Shown here: piece by piece, positions 51,687 to 59,426 of the stretch
How positions within the stretch are numbered: the stretch's first letter is position 1
How the letters are laid out: the number at the start of each line of letters is the position of its first letter
DNA from: Microbacterium sp. EST19A
GTDB taxonomy: Bacteria > Actinomycetota > Actinomycetes > Actinomycetales > Microbacteriaceae
DNA length: 64,000 bases
Reading direction: 5' to 3'
Assembly (NCBI RefSeq): GCF_019969685.1
Contig: NZ_JAHXYZ010000002.1
Location: 62,001-126,000 of the forward strand
Program-made: the position numbers and the translations under genes
The notes under the pieces: generated by a model
What the model saw: only the letters and a program-made list of their open reading frames with translations
Databases searched by the model: none
What the model was told of the DNA's origin: nothing

Positions 51687-53429
51687 TCAGGAGCGGACGC
51701 GCTTGCGCAGCACGTCGATGCGCGACTGCAGCTGCGTCACGGTGGCCTGCGCGACCGCCGGTCCTCCGCAGATGCGTCGCAGCTCGGCGTGCACCGCGCC
51801 GTGAGGCTCGCCCTTCTGCCGGGCGTAGAGGCCCACGAGGCTGTTCAGCAGCTGACGCTGCTCCTTGAGCGTGCGGTGGAGGGGCGCGGGCAGCGTGGTC
51901 GTCTCGGTCGGCCCCGCGGCAGCCTCGCGTGCCTCTCGGAGGCGGGACTGCCGGGTCTGACGCTGCATGAGCAGCTCATGCACGTGCTCGGGCTCGAGGA
52001 GTCCCGGGAACCCGATGAACTCCTCCTCTTCCGGTGTGCCGGGCTCGGCGAGCTGCCCGAACTCCTGCCCCTCGAACACCACGCGGTCGAAGTGGGCGAC
52101 AGACGAGAGCGCCTGGTAGCTGAATTCCTGCTCGAGCGCGTCGGAGGCTTCATCCTCACGGTTCGCGCTCTCGAGCAGAGAGTCGTCGAGGCCGTCTTCA
52201 TCGTTCGAGTGGCGGTCGAGCGCGTGATCCCGCTCCTTGTCCATCTCGTTCGCGAGGCCCATGAGCACAGGAACCTGCGGCAGGAACACGCTGGCGGCTT
52301 CACCGCGGCGTCGGGCCCGCACGAACCGGCCGATGGCCTGCGCGAAGAACAGCGGCGTCGACGACGAGGTGGCGTACACGCCCACGGCGAGGCGTGGCAC
52401 GTCCACACCCTCGGACACCATCCGCACCGCCACCATCCAGCGCTGCTCGCCGGCGCTGAACTTCTCGATGCGCTCCGATGCGGTGGCATCGTCGGAGAGC
52501 ACGATCGTGGGCTGCTGCCCGGTGATGCTGTGCAGGATCTTCGCGTAGGCGCGCGCGACCGTCTGATCGTTCGCGAGCACGAGCCCACCGGCATCCGGCA
52601 CATGATGACGGATCTCGGTGAGGCGACGGTCGGCGGCCGACAGCACCGCCGGCATCCACTCGCCCTCCGGGTCGAGCGCCGTGCGCCAGGCCTGGGACGT
52701 GACATCCTTCGTGTTGTCCTGGCCGAGGTGGGTCTCGAGCTCATCGCCCGAGGTCGTGCGCCAGCGCATCTTGCCGGCGTACATGTGGAACAGCACCGGA
52801 CGCACGACGCCGTCGGCGAGGGCCCGGCCGTATCCGTAGTTGTAGTCGGTGCGCGAGATCCGCGCCCCGGATTCGTCGGGGTGGTATTCGACGAACGGGA
52901 TCGGTGCAGTGTCGCTGCGGAACGGGGTACCGGACAGCAGCAGCCGCCGCGTGGCCGGCCCGTAGGCGTCGCGGATCGCATCGCCCCAGCTCAGGGCGTC
53001 GCCGCCGTGGTGCACCTCGTCGAGGATCACGAGGGTCTTCGCGTCTTCGGTCAGGTGCCGATGCACGGACGACTTCGCCGCGACCTGCGCATACGTGACG
53101 ACGGCGCCGTGATAGTGGCGCGCCGGCGCCCAATGGCTGTTGCGGAAACGCGGATCGAGGCGGATGTGCACGCGTGCCGCCGCATCGGCCCACTGCGTCT
53201 TGAGGTGCTCTGTCGGAGCGACCACGATGATGCGGTTGACCTCGCCCATGCGCATCAGCTCGACCGCGAGCGTCAGCGCGAAAGTCGTCTTGCCTGCGCC
53301 CGGCGTCGCGGCGACGAGGAAGTCCCGCTGGTCGGCCTCGAAGTAGGCCTCGAGGGCCTCGTGCTGCCATGCCCGCAGCTTGCTCGCCGTCCCCCAGGGG
53401 GCGCGCTGAGGGAAGGAGGGAGAGAGCAT
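51687..53429 (-). CDS. DEAD/DEAH (SF2) helicase
   Basis: A 580-residue helicase. Motif I is AATPGAGKTT (about 44-53), motif II LDEVHHGG, motif III LLSGTPFRSD (about 159-168), and the second lobe has VSEGVDVPRLAVGVYAT and FAQAIGRFVRARRRG (motif VI). The last 150 residues are charged and helical. It resembles the widely distributed actinobacterial helicases of unknown role near repair genes. ATG at 53429 lies 7 bases after TATCGT, fixing the start; the upstream codons are not family-like. Confidence 0.9.
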   Translation of the reverse strand: MLSPSFPQRAPWGTASKLRAWQHEALEAYFEADQRDFLVAATPGAGKTTFALTLAVELMRMGEVNRIIVVAPTEHLKTQWADAAARVHIRLDPRFRNSHWAPARHYHGAVVTYAQVAAKSSVHRHLTEDAKTLVILDEVHHGGDALSWGDAIRDAYGPATRRLLLSGTPFRSDTAPIPFVEYHPDESGARISRTDYNYGYGRALADGVVRPVLFHMYAGKMRWRTTSGDELETHLGQDNTKDVTSQAWRTALDPEGEWMPAVLSAADRRLTEIRHHVPDAGGLVLANDQTVARAYAKILHSITGQQPTIVLSDDATASERIEKFSAGEQRWMVAVRMVSEGVDVPRLAVGVYATSSSTPLFFAQAIGRFVRARRRGEAASVFLPQVPVLMGLANEMDKERDHALDRHSNDEDGLDDSLLESANREDEASDALEQEFSYQALSSVAHFDRVVFEGQEFGQLAEPGTPEEEEFIGFPGLLEPEHVHELLMQRQTRQSRLREAREAAAGPTETTTLPAPLHRTLKEQRQLLNSLVGLYARQKGEPHGAVHAELRRICGGPAVAQATVTQLQSRIDVLRKRVRS

Positions 53430-53436
53430 CGAGTCA

Positions 53437-53442
53437 ACGATA
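53437..53442 (-). promoter_or_regulatory. Leaderless -10 (TATCGT) of helicase
   Basis: Minus-strand TATCGT, 7 bases, then ATG at 53429. It lies in the divergent region shared with the SGNH hydrolase gene. Confidence 0.45.
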
Positions 53443-53517
53443 ATCGCTCCCACGGACACCGCAGCGCACTCGCGCCGACGCGCCACGCAGACCTCCCGCG
53501 AGACGCCATGCGCGGGT

Positions 53518-53523
53518 AGGCTC
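53518..53523 (+). promoter_or_regulatory. -10 (TAGGCT) of second SGNH gene, with leader
   Basis: TAGGCT is about 53 bases upstream of the ATG at 53577, giving a short leader. The gene has its own AAGGAGA ribosome-binding site, unlike the leaderless genes. Confidence 0.4.
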
Positions 53524-53576
53524 AGTCCTTGCGCTGCGGCCACCGCCGCGTGCATCTGTTCGCGAAGGAGAGCTGG

Positions 53577-54404
53577 ATGACAGACCAGGATTCGACCCGG
53601 ACCCCCGACCCCGACAACGAGAACGTGCACCCGTGGCGACGATTCGTCGCGATCGGAGACTCCTTCACCGAGGGCATCGGCGACCCCGATCCGGCGGTCC
53701 CGGGCAATCACCGAGGGTGGGCCGACCGCGTCGCCGAAGTGCTCGGCGAGCAGGTCGACGACTTCGCCTACGCGAACCTCGCGGTGCGGGGGAAGCTGAT
53801 CGCGCAGATCGTCGCCGACCAGGTCGAGCCTGCCGTGGCGCTGCGACCGGATCTGGTGTCGATCTGCGCGGGCGGCAACGACGTGATCCGACCGGGAACC
53901 GATCCGGATGCGATCGCCGTGCAGCTGGAGGATGCCGTCGCACGGCTGGCGTCCACCGGCGCGACCGTGATCCTCTTCACGGGCATCGACACCGGCTTCA
54001 CCCCGGTGTTCCGTGCCTTCCGCGGCAAGGTCGCCATCTACAACGAGAACGTGCGCGCGATCGCCGACCGGCACGACTGCATCGTCGCCGATCAGTGGGC
54101 GTTGAAGGTCGTGCAGGACACGCGCTTCTTCGACGCCGACCGGCTGCACTACAACACGCTCGGCCACCACGAGGTCGCCCGCATGGTGCTGCGCGCCCTG
54201 AACGTGCCGAACGACCTGGAGGCGATGCAGCCCGAACCGATCCCGCTGCGGACCTGGCGCGAGGCACGATCCGAGGACCTCGGGTGGGCGCGCGAGCACT
54301 TCGTCCCCTGGGTTCTGCGCCGGCTGCGGCACCAGTCCTCCGGTGATCACGTCGTCGCGAAGCGACCGGAGCCCTCCCGGATGATCCGGCTCGAGCAGGA
54401 CTGA
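53577..54404 (+). CDS. SGNH/GDSL hydrolase, second copy
   Basis: A 275-residue SGNH esterase, paralogous to the one at 17699-18454. Block I FVAIGDSFTEGIGD has the nucleophilic Ser near 30, block II NLAVRGKL, block III CAGGNDVIRPG, and block V DRLHYNTLGHHEVARM holds Asp and His. No signal peptide. The ATG at 53577 is chosen for its AAGGAGA site 6 bases upstream. Convergent with the SpoU gene 13 bases away. Confidence 0.88.
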   Translation: MTDQDSTRTPDPDNENVHPWRRFVAIGDSFTEGIGDPDPAVPGNHRGWADRVAEVLGEQVDDFAYANLAVRGKLIAQIVADQVEPAVALRPDLVSICAGGNDVIRPGTDPDAIAVQLEDAVARLASTGATVILFTGIDTGFTPVFRAFRGKVAIYNENVRAIADRHDCIVADQWALKVVQDTRFFDADRLHYNTLGHHEVARMVLRALNVPNDLEAMQPEPIPLRTWREARSEDLGWAREHFVPWVLRRLRHQSSGDHVVAKRPEPSRMIRLEQD

Positions 54405-54417
54405 ACCCGGTCGGTCC

Positions 54418-55218
54418 TCAGCGCTGCAGCGCCCAGAGCGCGACGGCGGCGGCCGACGCCACGTTGAGCGAGTCCACTCCCCCGCTCATCGGGATCGTGA
54501 CCACGTGATCGGCGCCCTCGAGCGCGGTGCGGGACAGCCCGTCGCCTTCCGAGCCCATCACGAGCGCGACCCGTTCCGGGCGGTCGGCGACATAGGCGTC
54601 GAGCGTCACGGCATCGTCGCGCAACGCGAGCGCCGCGATGTCGAAGTCTGCGGTGTGAAGGTCGGCCACGGCGGCGTCCCAGTCCGTGATCCGCGTCCAC
54701 GGCACCTGGAACACGGTGCCCATGCTCACGCGCACGCTGCGGCGGTACAGCGGGTCGGCTCCGCCGGGCGAGACCAGCACGGCGTCGGCACCGAGGCCGG
54801 CCGCTGCACGGAAGGCGGCGCCCACGTTCGTGTGATCGCCGATGTTCTCGAGGATCAGAACGACACGGGCGCCCTCGAGCACCTCGCGAACCGTCGGCAG
54901 CTCAGGCCGGTGCATCGACGCGATCGTTCCGCGGTGCACGGCGAAGCCCGTCACGGCCTCGGCGACCTCGTCGGGGACGACGTAGACCGGCACGTCGAGA
55001 TCGCCGAGGATCCCGCGGATCTCTTCGACCCGCTTCTGCTGCAGCAGCACGGAGCGCGGACGGTGACCGGCGGCGACCGCACGGGCGATCACCTTCGTCG
55101 ACTCGGCGATGTACAGGCCACCCGTCGGATCGCTCACCGTGCGCAGAGCGGTGTCGGTGAGTCCGCGATAGTCGTCCAGCCGGGGGTCTGCGGCGTCGGC
55201 CACGGAGAAGAGTTCCAC
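54418..55218 (-). CDS. SpoU/TrmH-family RNA methyltransferase
   Basis: A 266-residue SPOUT methyltransferase that ribose-methylates rRNA or tRNA. The N-terminal substrate-binding region (YIAESTKVIARAVAAGHRPR) precedes the knotted SAM domain: motif 1 LENIGDHTNVGAAFRAAAGL (about 134-153), motif 2 ALVMGSEGDGLSRTAL, motif 3 VVTIPMSGGVDSLNVASAA. The GTG at 55218 fits the family start. Target nucleotide unknown. Confidence 0.92.
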   Translation of the reverse strand: MELFSVADAADPRLDDYRGLTDTALRTVSDPTGGLYIAESTKVIARAVAAGHRPRSVLLQQKRVEEIRGILGDLDVPVYVVPDEVAEAVTGFAVHRGTIASMHRPELPTVREVLEGARVVLILENIGDHTNVGAAFRAAAGLGADAVLVSPGGADPLYRRSVRVSMGTVFQVPWTRITDWDAAVADLHTADFDIAALALRDDAVTLDAYVADRPERVALVMGSEGDGLSRTALEGADHVVTIPMSGGVDSLNVASAAAVALWALQR

Positions 55219-55299
55219 GAAGCCACTCTGCCACCCGGCGGGCGACGCCCGGCACGACCCACCCCCGCGGCACGTCGTAGACTCGCTCGGGGAGGTCCT

Positions 55300-56139
55300 G
55301 TGAGCGCATCGAGCACTGCCGAGCTGTCGGCCACCCTCGCCCAGGCGGCAGGGCTGCTTCGTGGCAGGCGGATCGCGCTCCTGACCGGCGCGGGAATCTC
55401 GACCGATTCCGGCATCCCCGCGTATCGCGGTGAGGGCGCCAGGACCCGCAGCGATCCGATGACGATCCAGACCTACCTCGGCGACGAGGCCGCCCGGCGT
55501 CGCTATTGGGTCGGCGGACACCTGGGATGGCGCGCGTTCGCGCGAGCCGACCCCAATCCCGGCCACGTCGCCCTGGCCGAGATGGAGGCCGCCGGTGCGG
55601 TCTCGGGCGTCATCACACAGAACGTGGACGGCCTGCACCTCCGCGCGGGCAGCTCGCACGTCATCGAGGTGCACGGCACGATGCGTCGCGTCCTCTGTCT
55701 GCACTGCGGCCAGGTGTTCGACCGCCGCGACGTCGCGGTGCAGATCGAGGAGCTCAACCCCTGGATCACCGTGCCCGAGAATGTGGCGCTCAATCCCGAC
55801 GGCGATGTGCTGCCGGAGAGCACCGAGGGTTTCCTCATCCCGACCTGCACGGTGTGCGGCGGGATGCTGAAGCCCGACGTCGTGTTCTTCGGCGAGTACG
55901 TGCCGCAGGATCGCTTCCGTGCCGCGGAGTCGCTGCTGCGCTCCAGCTCGGCACTCATCGTCGCCGGCTCCTCGCTCGTGGTGAACTCGGGAGTCCGTCT
56001 CGTCGAGCGCGCCCGTCGTCGCAGCATCCCGCTGATCATCGTCAACCGTGAGCCGACCCGCGCCGACGCCTGGGCCGATCTCACGATCTCCGCCGGCACG
56101 AGCGACGTGCTGCCCGCCCTTCAGGAACTCCTCTCGTGA
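55300..56139 (+). CDS. Sir2-family NAD-dependent deacylase
   Basis: A 279-residue sirtuin. NAD binding: LLTGAGISTDSGIPAYRGEG (about 27-46). Catalytic side: ITQNVDGLHLRAGS and EVHGTMRRV with the His. Zinc Cys pairs: CLHCGQ and CTVCGG. Removes acyl groups from protein lysines. Compared with classical SIRT proteins, a 20-residue insert lies between the Cys pairs. GGGGAGG about 5 bases before the GTG fixes the start. Confidence 0.94.
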   Translation: MSASSTAELSATLAQAAGLLRGRRIALLTGAGISTDSGIPAYRGEGARTRSDPMTIQTYLGDEAARRRYWVGGHLGWRAFARADPNPGHVALAEMEAAGAVSGVITQNVDGLHLRAGSSHVIEVHGTMRRVLCLHCGQVFDRRDVAVQIEELNPWITVPENVALNPDGDVLPESTEGFLIPTCTVCGGMLKPDVVFFGEYVPQDRFRAAESLLRSSSALIVAGSSLVVNSGVRLVERARRRSIPLIIVNREPTRADAWADLTISAGTSDVLPALQELLS

Positions 56140-56723
56140 CCTTCATCACCCTCATCCGCCACGGACAGACCGACTGGAACCTCGCCCGTCGCATCCAGGG
56201 CTCCACCGACATCCCGCTGAACGAGAAGGGCCGGGCCGACGCTCATCGGGCGGCCACGCATCTCGCGGAGACGCCGCACGACGCGATCTACTCGAGCCCG
56301 CTGCTCCGGGCGAAGGAGACTGCCGAGATCATCGCCGCCGATCTCGGGCTGGAACTCGCCGGGGTCGTACCCGACGTGCGTGAGCGCGAGTTCGGCGAGG
56401 GTGAGGGGATGCTGGTCTCCGACTACATCTCGACGTACGGCGACTGGCATGCCGAGGTTCCCGGCGCCGAGTCCCTCCACGATGTGGGCGTGCGGGCCAT
56501 CGCGGCACTGCATGCGATCGCCCGCGATTCACGACGCCGGACGGCACCTCGCGCCGAGTCCGTGATCGTGGTCGCGCATGGCGGTGTGATCCGCTCGGTG
56601 ATCGACCTGGTCTCGGGCGGCACGCTCCCCCGCGACGGCGAGGTCATCGCCAACGGCTCCGCTCACCGGTTCGAGGCCTCCCCGGGGTCGCTGCGACTGC
56701 TCGAGGAGACCCTGGTCCTCTGA
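56136..56723 (+). CDS. Histidine phosphatase (phosphoglycerate-mutase-like)
   Basis: A 195-residue member of the histidine phosphatase superfamily: FITLIRHGQTDWNLARRIQG (catalytic His at about 9), SSPLLRAKETAEII (about 50-63), the acid-base Glu in REREFGEGEGM, and VVAHGGVIRSVIDL (second His). Too small for glycolytic mutase in context, so a phosphatase is likely; CobC-like or phosphosugar substrates are possible. GTGA overlaps the sirtuin stop. Confidence 0.9.
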   Translation: MTFITLIRHGQTDWNLARRIQGSTDIPLNEKGRADAHRAATHLAETPHDAIYSSPLLRAKETAEIIAADLGLELAGVVPDVREREFGEGEGMLVSDYISTYGDWHAEVPGAESLHDVGVRAIAALHAIARDSRRRTAPRAESVIVVAHGGVIRSVIDLVSGGTLPRDGEVIANGSAHRFEASPGSLRLLEETLVL

Positions 56724-56775
56724 GCAGGTGCTCCGCTGACGGCGAACCACCACTGTGACCTCGACGTCGGAGGAA

Positions 56776-56781
56776 TATCGT
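56776..56781 (+). promoter_or_regulatory. Leaderless -10 (TATCGT) of esterase-like gene
   Basis: TATCGT, 7 bases, then ATG at 56789. Confidence 0.45.
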
Positions 56782-56788
56782 CGAGAGC

Positions 56789-58129
56789 ATGACCCGCGAT
56801 GCCCTCGCCGATTGGCTGAACCGCACCGCGCCGCCCTTTCCGGACACCGCTCCGGAAGACGTCCCCGACTCCTCGCTCGAACCTCTGCTCGACATGATCG
56901 GATCGTCGCGCGTCGTGGCACTGGGCGAGTCGATGCACCGAACTCACGAGTTCCTGGCGTGGAGACAGCGTCTCCTCCGCTTCCTCGTCGAACGCGCCGG
57001 GTTCACCGCTCTGGCGATCGAGAGCGGCTTTCCCGAGGCGGAACGGGTCGATCGATGGGTCGTCGCGGGCGAGGGAGGACTCCGACCGGCGCTCGATGAG
57101 GGGATCACGTACCACTTCGGGAAGTGCCAGGAGGCGCTCGACCTCGCGGTGTGGATGCGCGAGCGCAGCGTCACCTCCGGCTCCCCCGTGCGCTTCTACG
57201 GCGTCGACATTCCCGACTCCGCCGCATCAGCACTCCCTGCGGTGACCGCTGCGGTCGACTTCCTCGCCGTCGCCGATCCCGAATACGCCGAGCATGTGCG
57301 TCGGACCGTCATCGATGCTCACGATCACCTTCCGTCCGACAGGTCGGGTCTCGCTCGCGCCGCCCCCGCGATCCAGTCCTATCTGGCGCTGGATGACGCG
57401 CGCCGCCAGGCGATCACCGCCGGGACAGCCGGACTCGTCGAACGGATCCGTGCGCGTCGGACGGACTATCGGGCGAACGGCCTCGCCGCGGATGCCATCG
57501 ACCGCGCGGTGCGGACGGCGGAGGTCGCGCGCGGTGCCGACGCATTTCTCGCCGCCATGGTCGAGGGCCCGACACGCACCTGGCCCGCAGCCAACATCCG
57601 GGACTCGACAATGGCCGACACGGTGGAGTGGATTCTCGAGCGCGAGGAACGACTCCTCCTGTTCGCGGCCAACGGGCACGTCCGGAAGACGCCCTATCTG
57701 GCCCCGCCGTTCGTCACCGAGCCGCTCGCGACGGTCGGGACGCATCTGAGCGCCCGGCTGGGTGCGGACTACACGGTGATCGGAACCACGTTCGGCGGCG
57801 GGGAGGCGTGGCTCCACCGCCCGGGTCCCGACGATCCGCCCGGGCACTCGACGCCCTTCACCGCAGAGATCGGCACCCTTCGCCCGGACAGCCTGGATCG
57901 ACACCTGGCCGAGGCCGGACGCGGCACACGTCTGATCGACCTGAGATCAGCGCCCGCAGAGGTCGCGGCATCGCTCGACGGCGTGCACGGGACCCACAAC
58001 GGCACCGAACTCGAGGTCGCGGACGTCCGCGCGTCCTTCGACCTGATCCTGCATGTCGATCGCGTGTCGCCGTGGCACACCTGGATCGACGCCCACGGGC
58101 ACTGGGAGACGGCGGAACCCGTCAGTTGA
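56789..58129 (+). CDS. Erythromycin-esterase-family protein
   Basis: A 446-residue protein of the EreA/EreB superfamily. Family marks are VVALGESMHRTHEFLAWRQR (about 38-57), ALAIESGFPEAERVDRWV (about 75-92), RFYGVDIPDSA (about 133-143), and LFAANGHVRKTPYL (about 292-305). Some relatives hydrolyse macrolide lactones, but many do other jobs, so resistance should not be assumed. It is a single gene, overlapping the CitE-like gene by 8 bases at its 3' end. Confidence 0.85.
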   Translation: MTRDALADWLNRTAPPFPDTAPEDVPDSSLEPLLDMIGSSRVVALGESMHRTHEFLAWRQRLLRFLVERAGFTALAIESGFPEAERVDRWVVAGEGGLRPALDEGITYHFGKCQEALDLAVWMRERSVTSGSPVRFYGVDIPDSAASALPAVTAAVDFLAVADPEYAEHVRRTVIDAHDHLPSDRSGLARAAPAIQSYLALDDARRQAITAGTAGLVERIRARRTDYRANGLAADAIDRAVRTAEVARGADAFLAAMVEGPTRTWPAANIRDSTMADTVEWILEREERLLLFAANGHVRKTPYLAPPFVTEPLATVGTHLSARLGADYTVIGTTFGGGEAWLHRPGPDDPPGHSTPFTAEIGTLRPDSLDRHLAEAGRGTRLIDLRSAPAEVAASLDGVHGTHNGTELEVADVRASFDLILHVDRVSPWHTWIDAHGHWETAEPVS

Positions 58130-58931
58130 CCCGGGCCACCACCGACCGCGCGTGCCGCAGCACCGGCTCGTCGACCATCCGCCCATCGAATCGGAAGACC
58201 CCGCGTTCGCTCTCCGCAGCGTGGAGGACCGCTCGCGCCCACTCGACCGTCGCCTCATCCGGCAGATAGGCCGCGCGGATGACGGCGACCTGGTTCGGGT
58301 GGATGCAGGCGGTGGCGCGGAAGCCGGACGCCGCGGCATCCGTCGCCTCTTCTTCGAGACCTTCGAGGTCGCCGAGGTCGATGTGCACGGCGTCGATCGC
58401 CGCCTTGCCGTGCGCGCCGGATTCCAGCAGCACCCGCGAGCGGGCGTAGCGGGCGATCTCGCGGTAGGCGCCGCCGGTCGTGCGGGAAGAGGTGCCGCCG
58501 AGCGAAGCCACGAGGTCCTCCGCGCCCCACATCATGGCGACGACGAGCGGATGCGCGGCGATCTCGGGCGCCGCGTGCACCCCGCGAGCCGTCTCGCACA
58601 ACGCGATGAGCGAGAACCGGTCGTCGAACTCCGAAAGACCGTCGGCGCTCTCGGTCTTCGCCACCATCACCGTGCGGAACGGCGTCTGCTCGAGAGCGTC
58701 GAGGTCTGAAGCGAAGTGCTCGCTGCTCGGCGTGTTCACCCGCACGATCACGCGTTCGGGATCGATGTCGGCCGCGATGAGGTTGACTCGCGCTGCGGCT
58801 TTGGCGTCGGGCAGCACGGCGTCCTCGAGGTCGAGGATAACCGCGTCTGCCCTCTCCAGCGCCGTACGGAAGCGCTCCGGGCGGTCGGCCGGGCAGAACA
58901 GCAACGCGGGACCGAGGTCGAACGCGGTCAT
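58122..58931 (-). CDS. CitE-like CoA lyase (HpcH/HpaI fold)
   Basis: A 269-residue CitE-type beta-subunit-like lyase: ALLFCPADRPERFRTALE, ILDLEDAV (metal-side Asp and Glu), VRVNTP, LIALCETARGVHAAPEIA (Glu), MMWGAEDLVASLGG and the late CIHPNQVAV. The mycobacterial homologue in the same gene order (Rv2498c) cleaves beta-hydroxyacyl-CoAs such as (R)-HMG-CoA. It overlaps the MaoC gene by 4 bases (ATGA) and ends the operon. Confidence 0.88.
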   Translation of the reverse strand: MTAFDLGPALLFCPADRPERFRTALERADAVILDLEDAVLPDAKAAARVNLIAADIDPERVIVRVNTPSSEHFASDLDALEQTPFRTVMVAKTESADGLSEFDDRFSLIALCETARGVHAAPEIAAHPLVVAMMWGAEDLVASLGGTSSRTTGGAYREIARYARSRVLLESGAHGKAAIDAVHIDLGDLEGLEEEATDAAASGFRATACIHPNQVAVIRAAYLPDEATVEWARAVLHAAESERGVFRFDGRMVDEPVLRHARSVVARVN

Positions 58932-59413
58932 ACGGAGACCTCCGGAAGACAGTGCACGAGCACGCTCCTCGTCGCGGTGGCGACGACCGTGCCGTCCTGA
59001 TTGCGGCCGGTGTGCGCGATCTGCACGATTCCCTGGCCGGGCCGAGACGACGACAGCCGCTTCTCGACGATGACGCTCTCGGTGTAGAGCGTGTCGCCGG
59101 CGAACAGCGGATGCGGGAACGCGATGTCGCCGAAACCGAGCTGCGCCACGAGCGTGCCCTGCGTCAGCTGCGCCACCGACGACCCCACCATGGTCGACAG
59201 CGTCCACATCGAGTTCATCAGCCGAGCATGGAACGGCGCCTGCGCATCGGCGAACGCCGCGTCGAGGTGCAGCGCCTGCGTGTTCATGGTCAGCGTCGTG
59301 AACAGCACGTTGTCGGCCTCGGTCGCGGTGCGACCCGGTCGGTGGAGATAGCGGGCGTCTGCCACGAACTCCTCGTAGTAGAGCCCCCGCTGGATGATGT
59401 CCTGGGTACCCAT
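58928..59413 (-). CDS. MaoC-family (R)-specific enoyl-CoA hydratase
   Basis: A 161-residue hotdog hydratase: GTQDIIQRGLYYEEFVADAR at the start, RTATEADNVLFTTLTMNTQA (about 30-49) with the Asp/His dyad region, FGDIAFPHPLFAGDTLYTES (about 95-114), then a hydrophobic end. In this operon it should hydrate an unsaturated intermediate such as a methylglutaconyl-like CoA. ATG at 59413 is preferred over GTG at 59422, because TAGCGT ends 7 bases before it. Confidence 0.87.
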   Translation of the reverse strand: MGTQDIIQRGLYYEEFVADARYLHRPGRTATEADNVLFTTLTMNTQALHLDAAFADAQAPFHARLMNSMWTLSTMVGSSVAQLTQGTLVAQLGFGDIAFPHPLFAGDTLYTESVIVEKRLSSSRPGQGIVQIAHTGRNQDGTVVATATRSVLVHCLPEVSV

Positions 59414-59420
59414 GCCGCTC

Positions 59421-59426
59421 ACGCTA
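59421..59426 (-). promoter_or_regulatory. -10 (TAGCGT) overlapping the acyl-CoA dehydrogenase stop
   Basis: Minus-strand TAGCGT starts with the TAG stop of the upstream gene and ends 7 bases before the MaoC ATG. It may be an internal leaderless promoter. Confidence 0.4.

Noticed and set aside
56789..58129. Erythromycin-esterase-like gene as a macrolide resistance determinant
   Set aside because: Family membership alone does not show lactone cleavage, and there is no mobile element or resistance neighbour.
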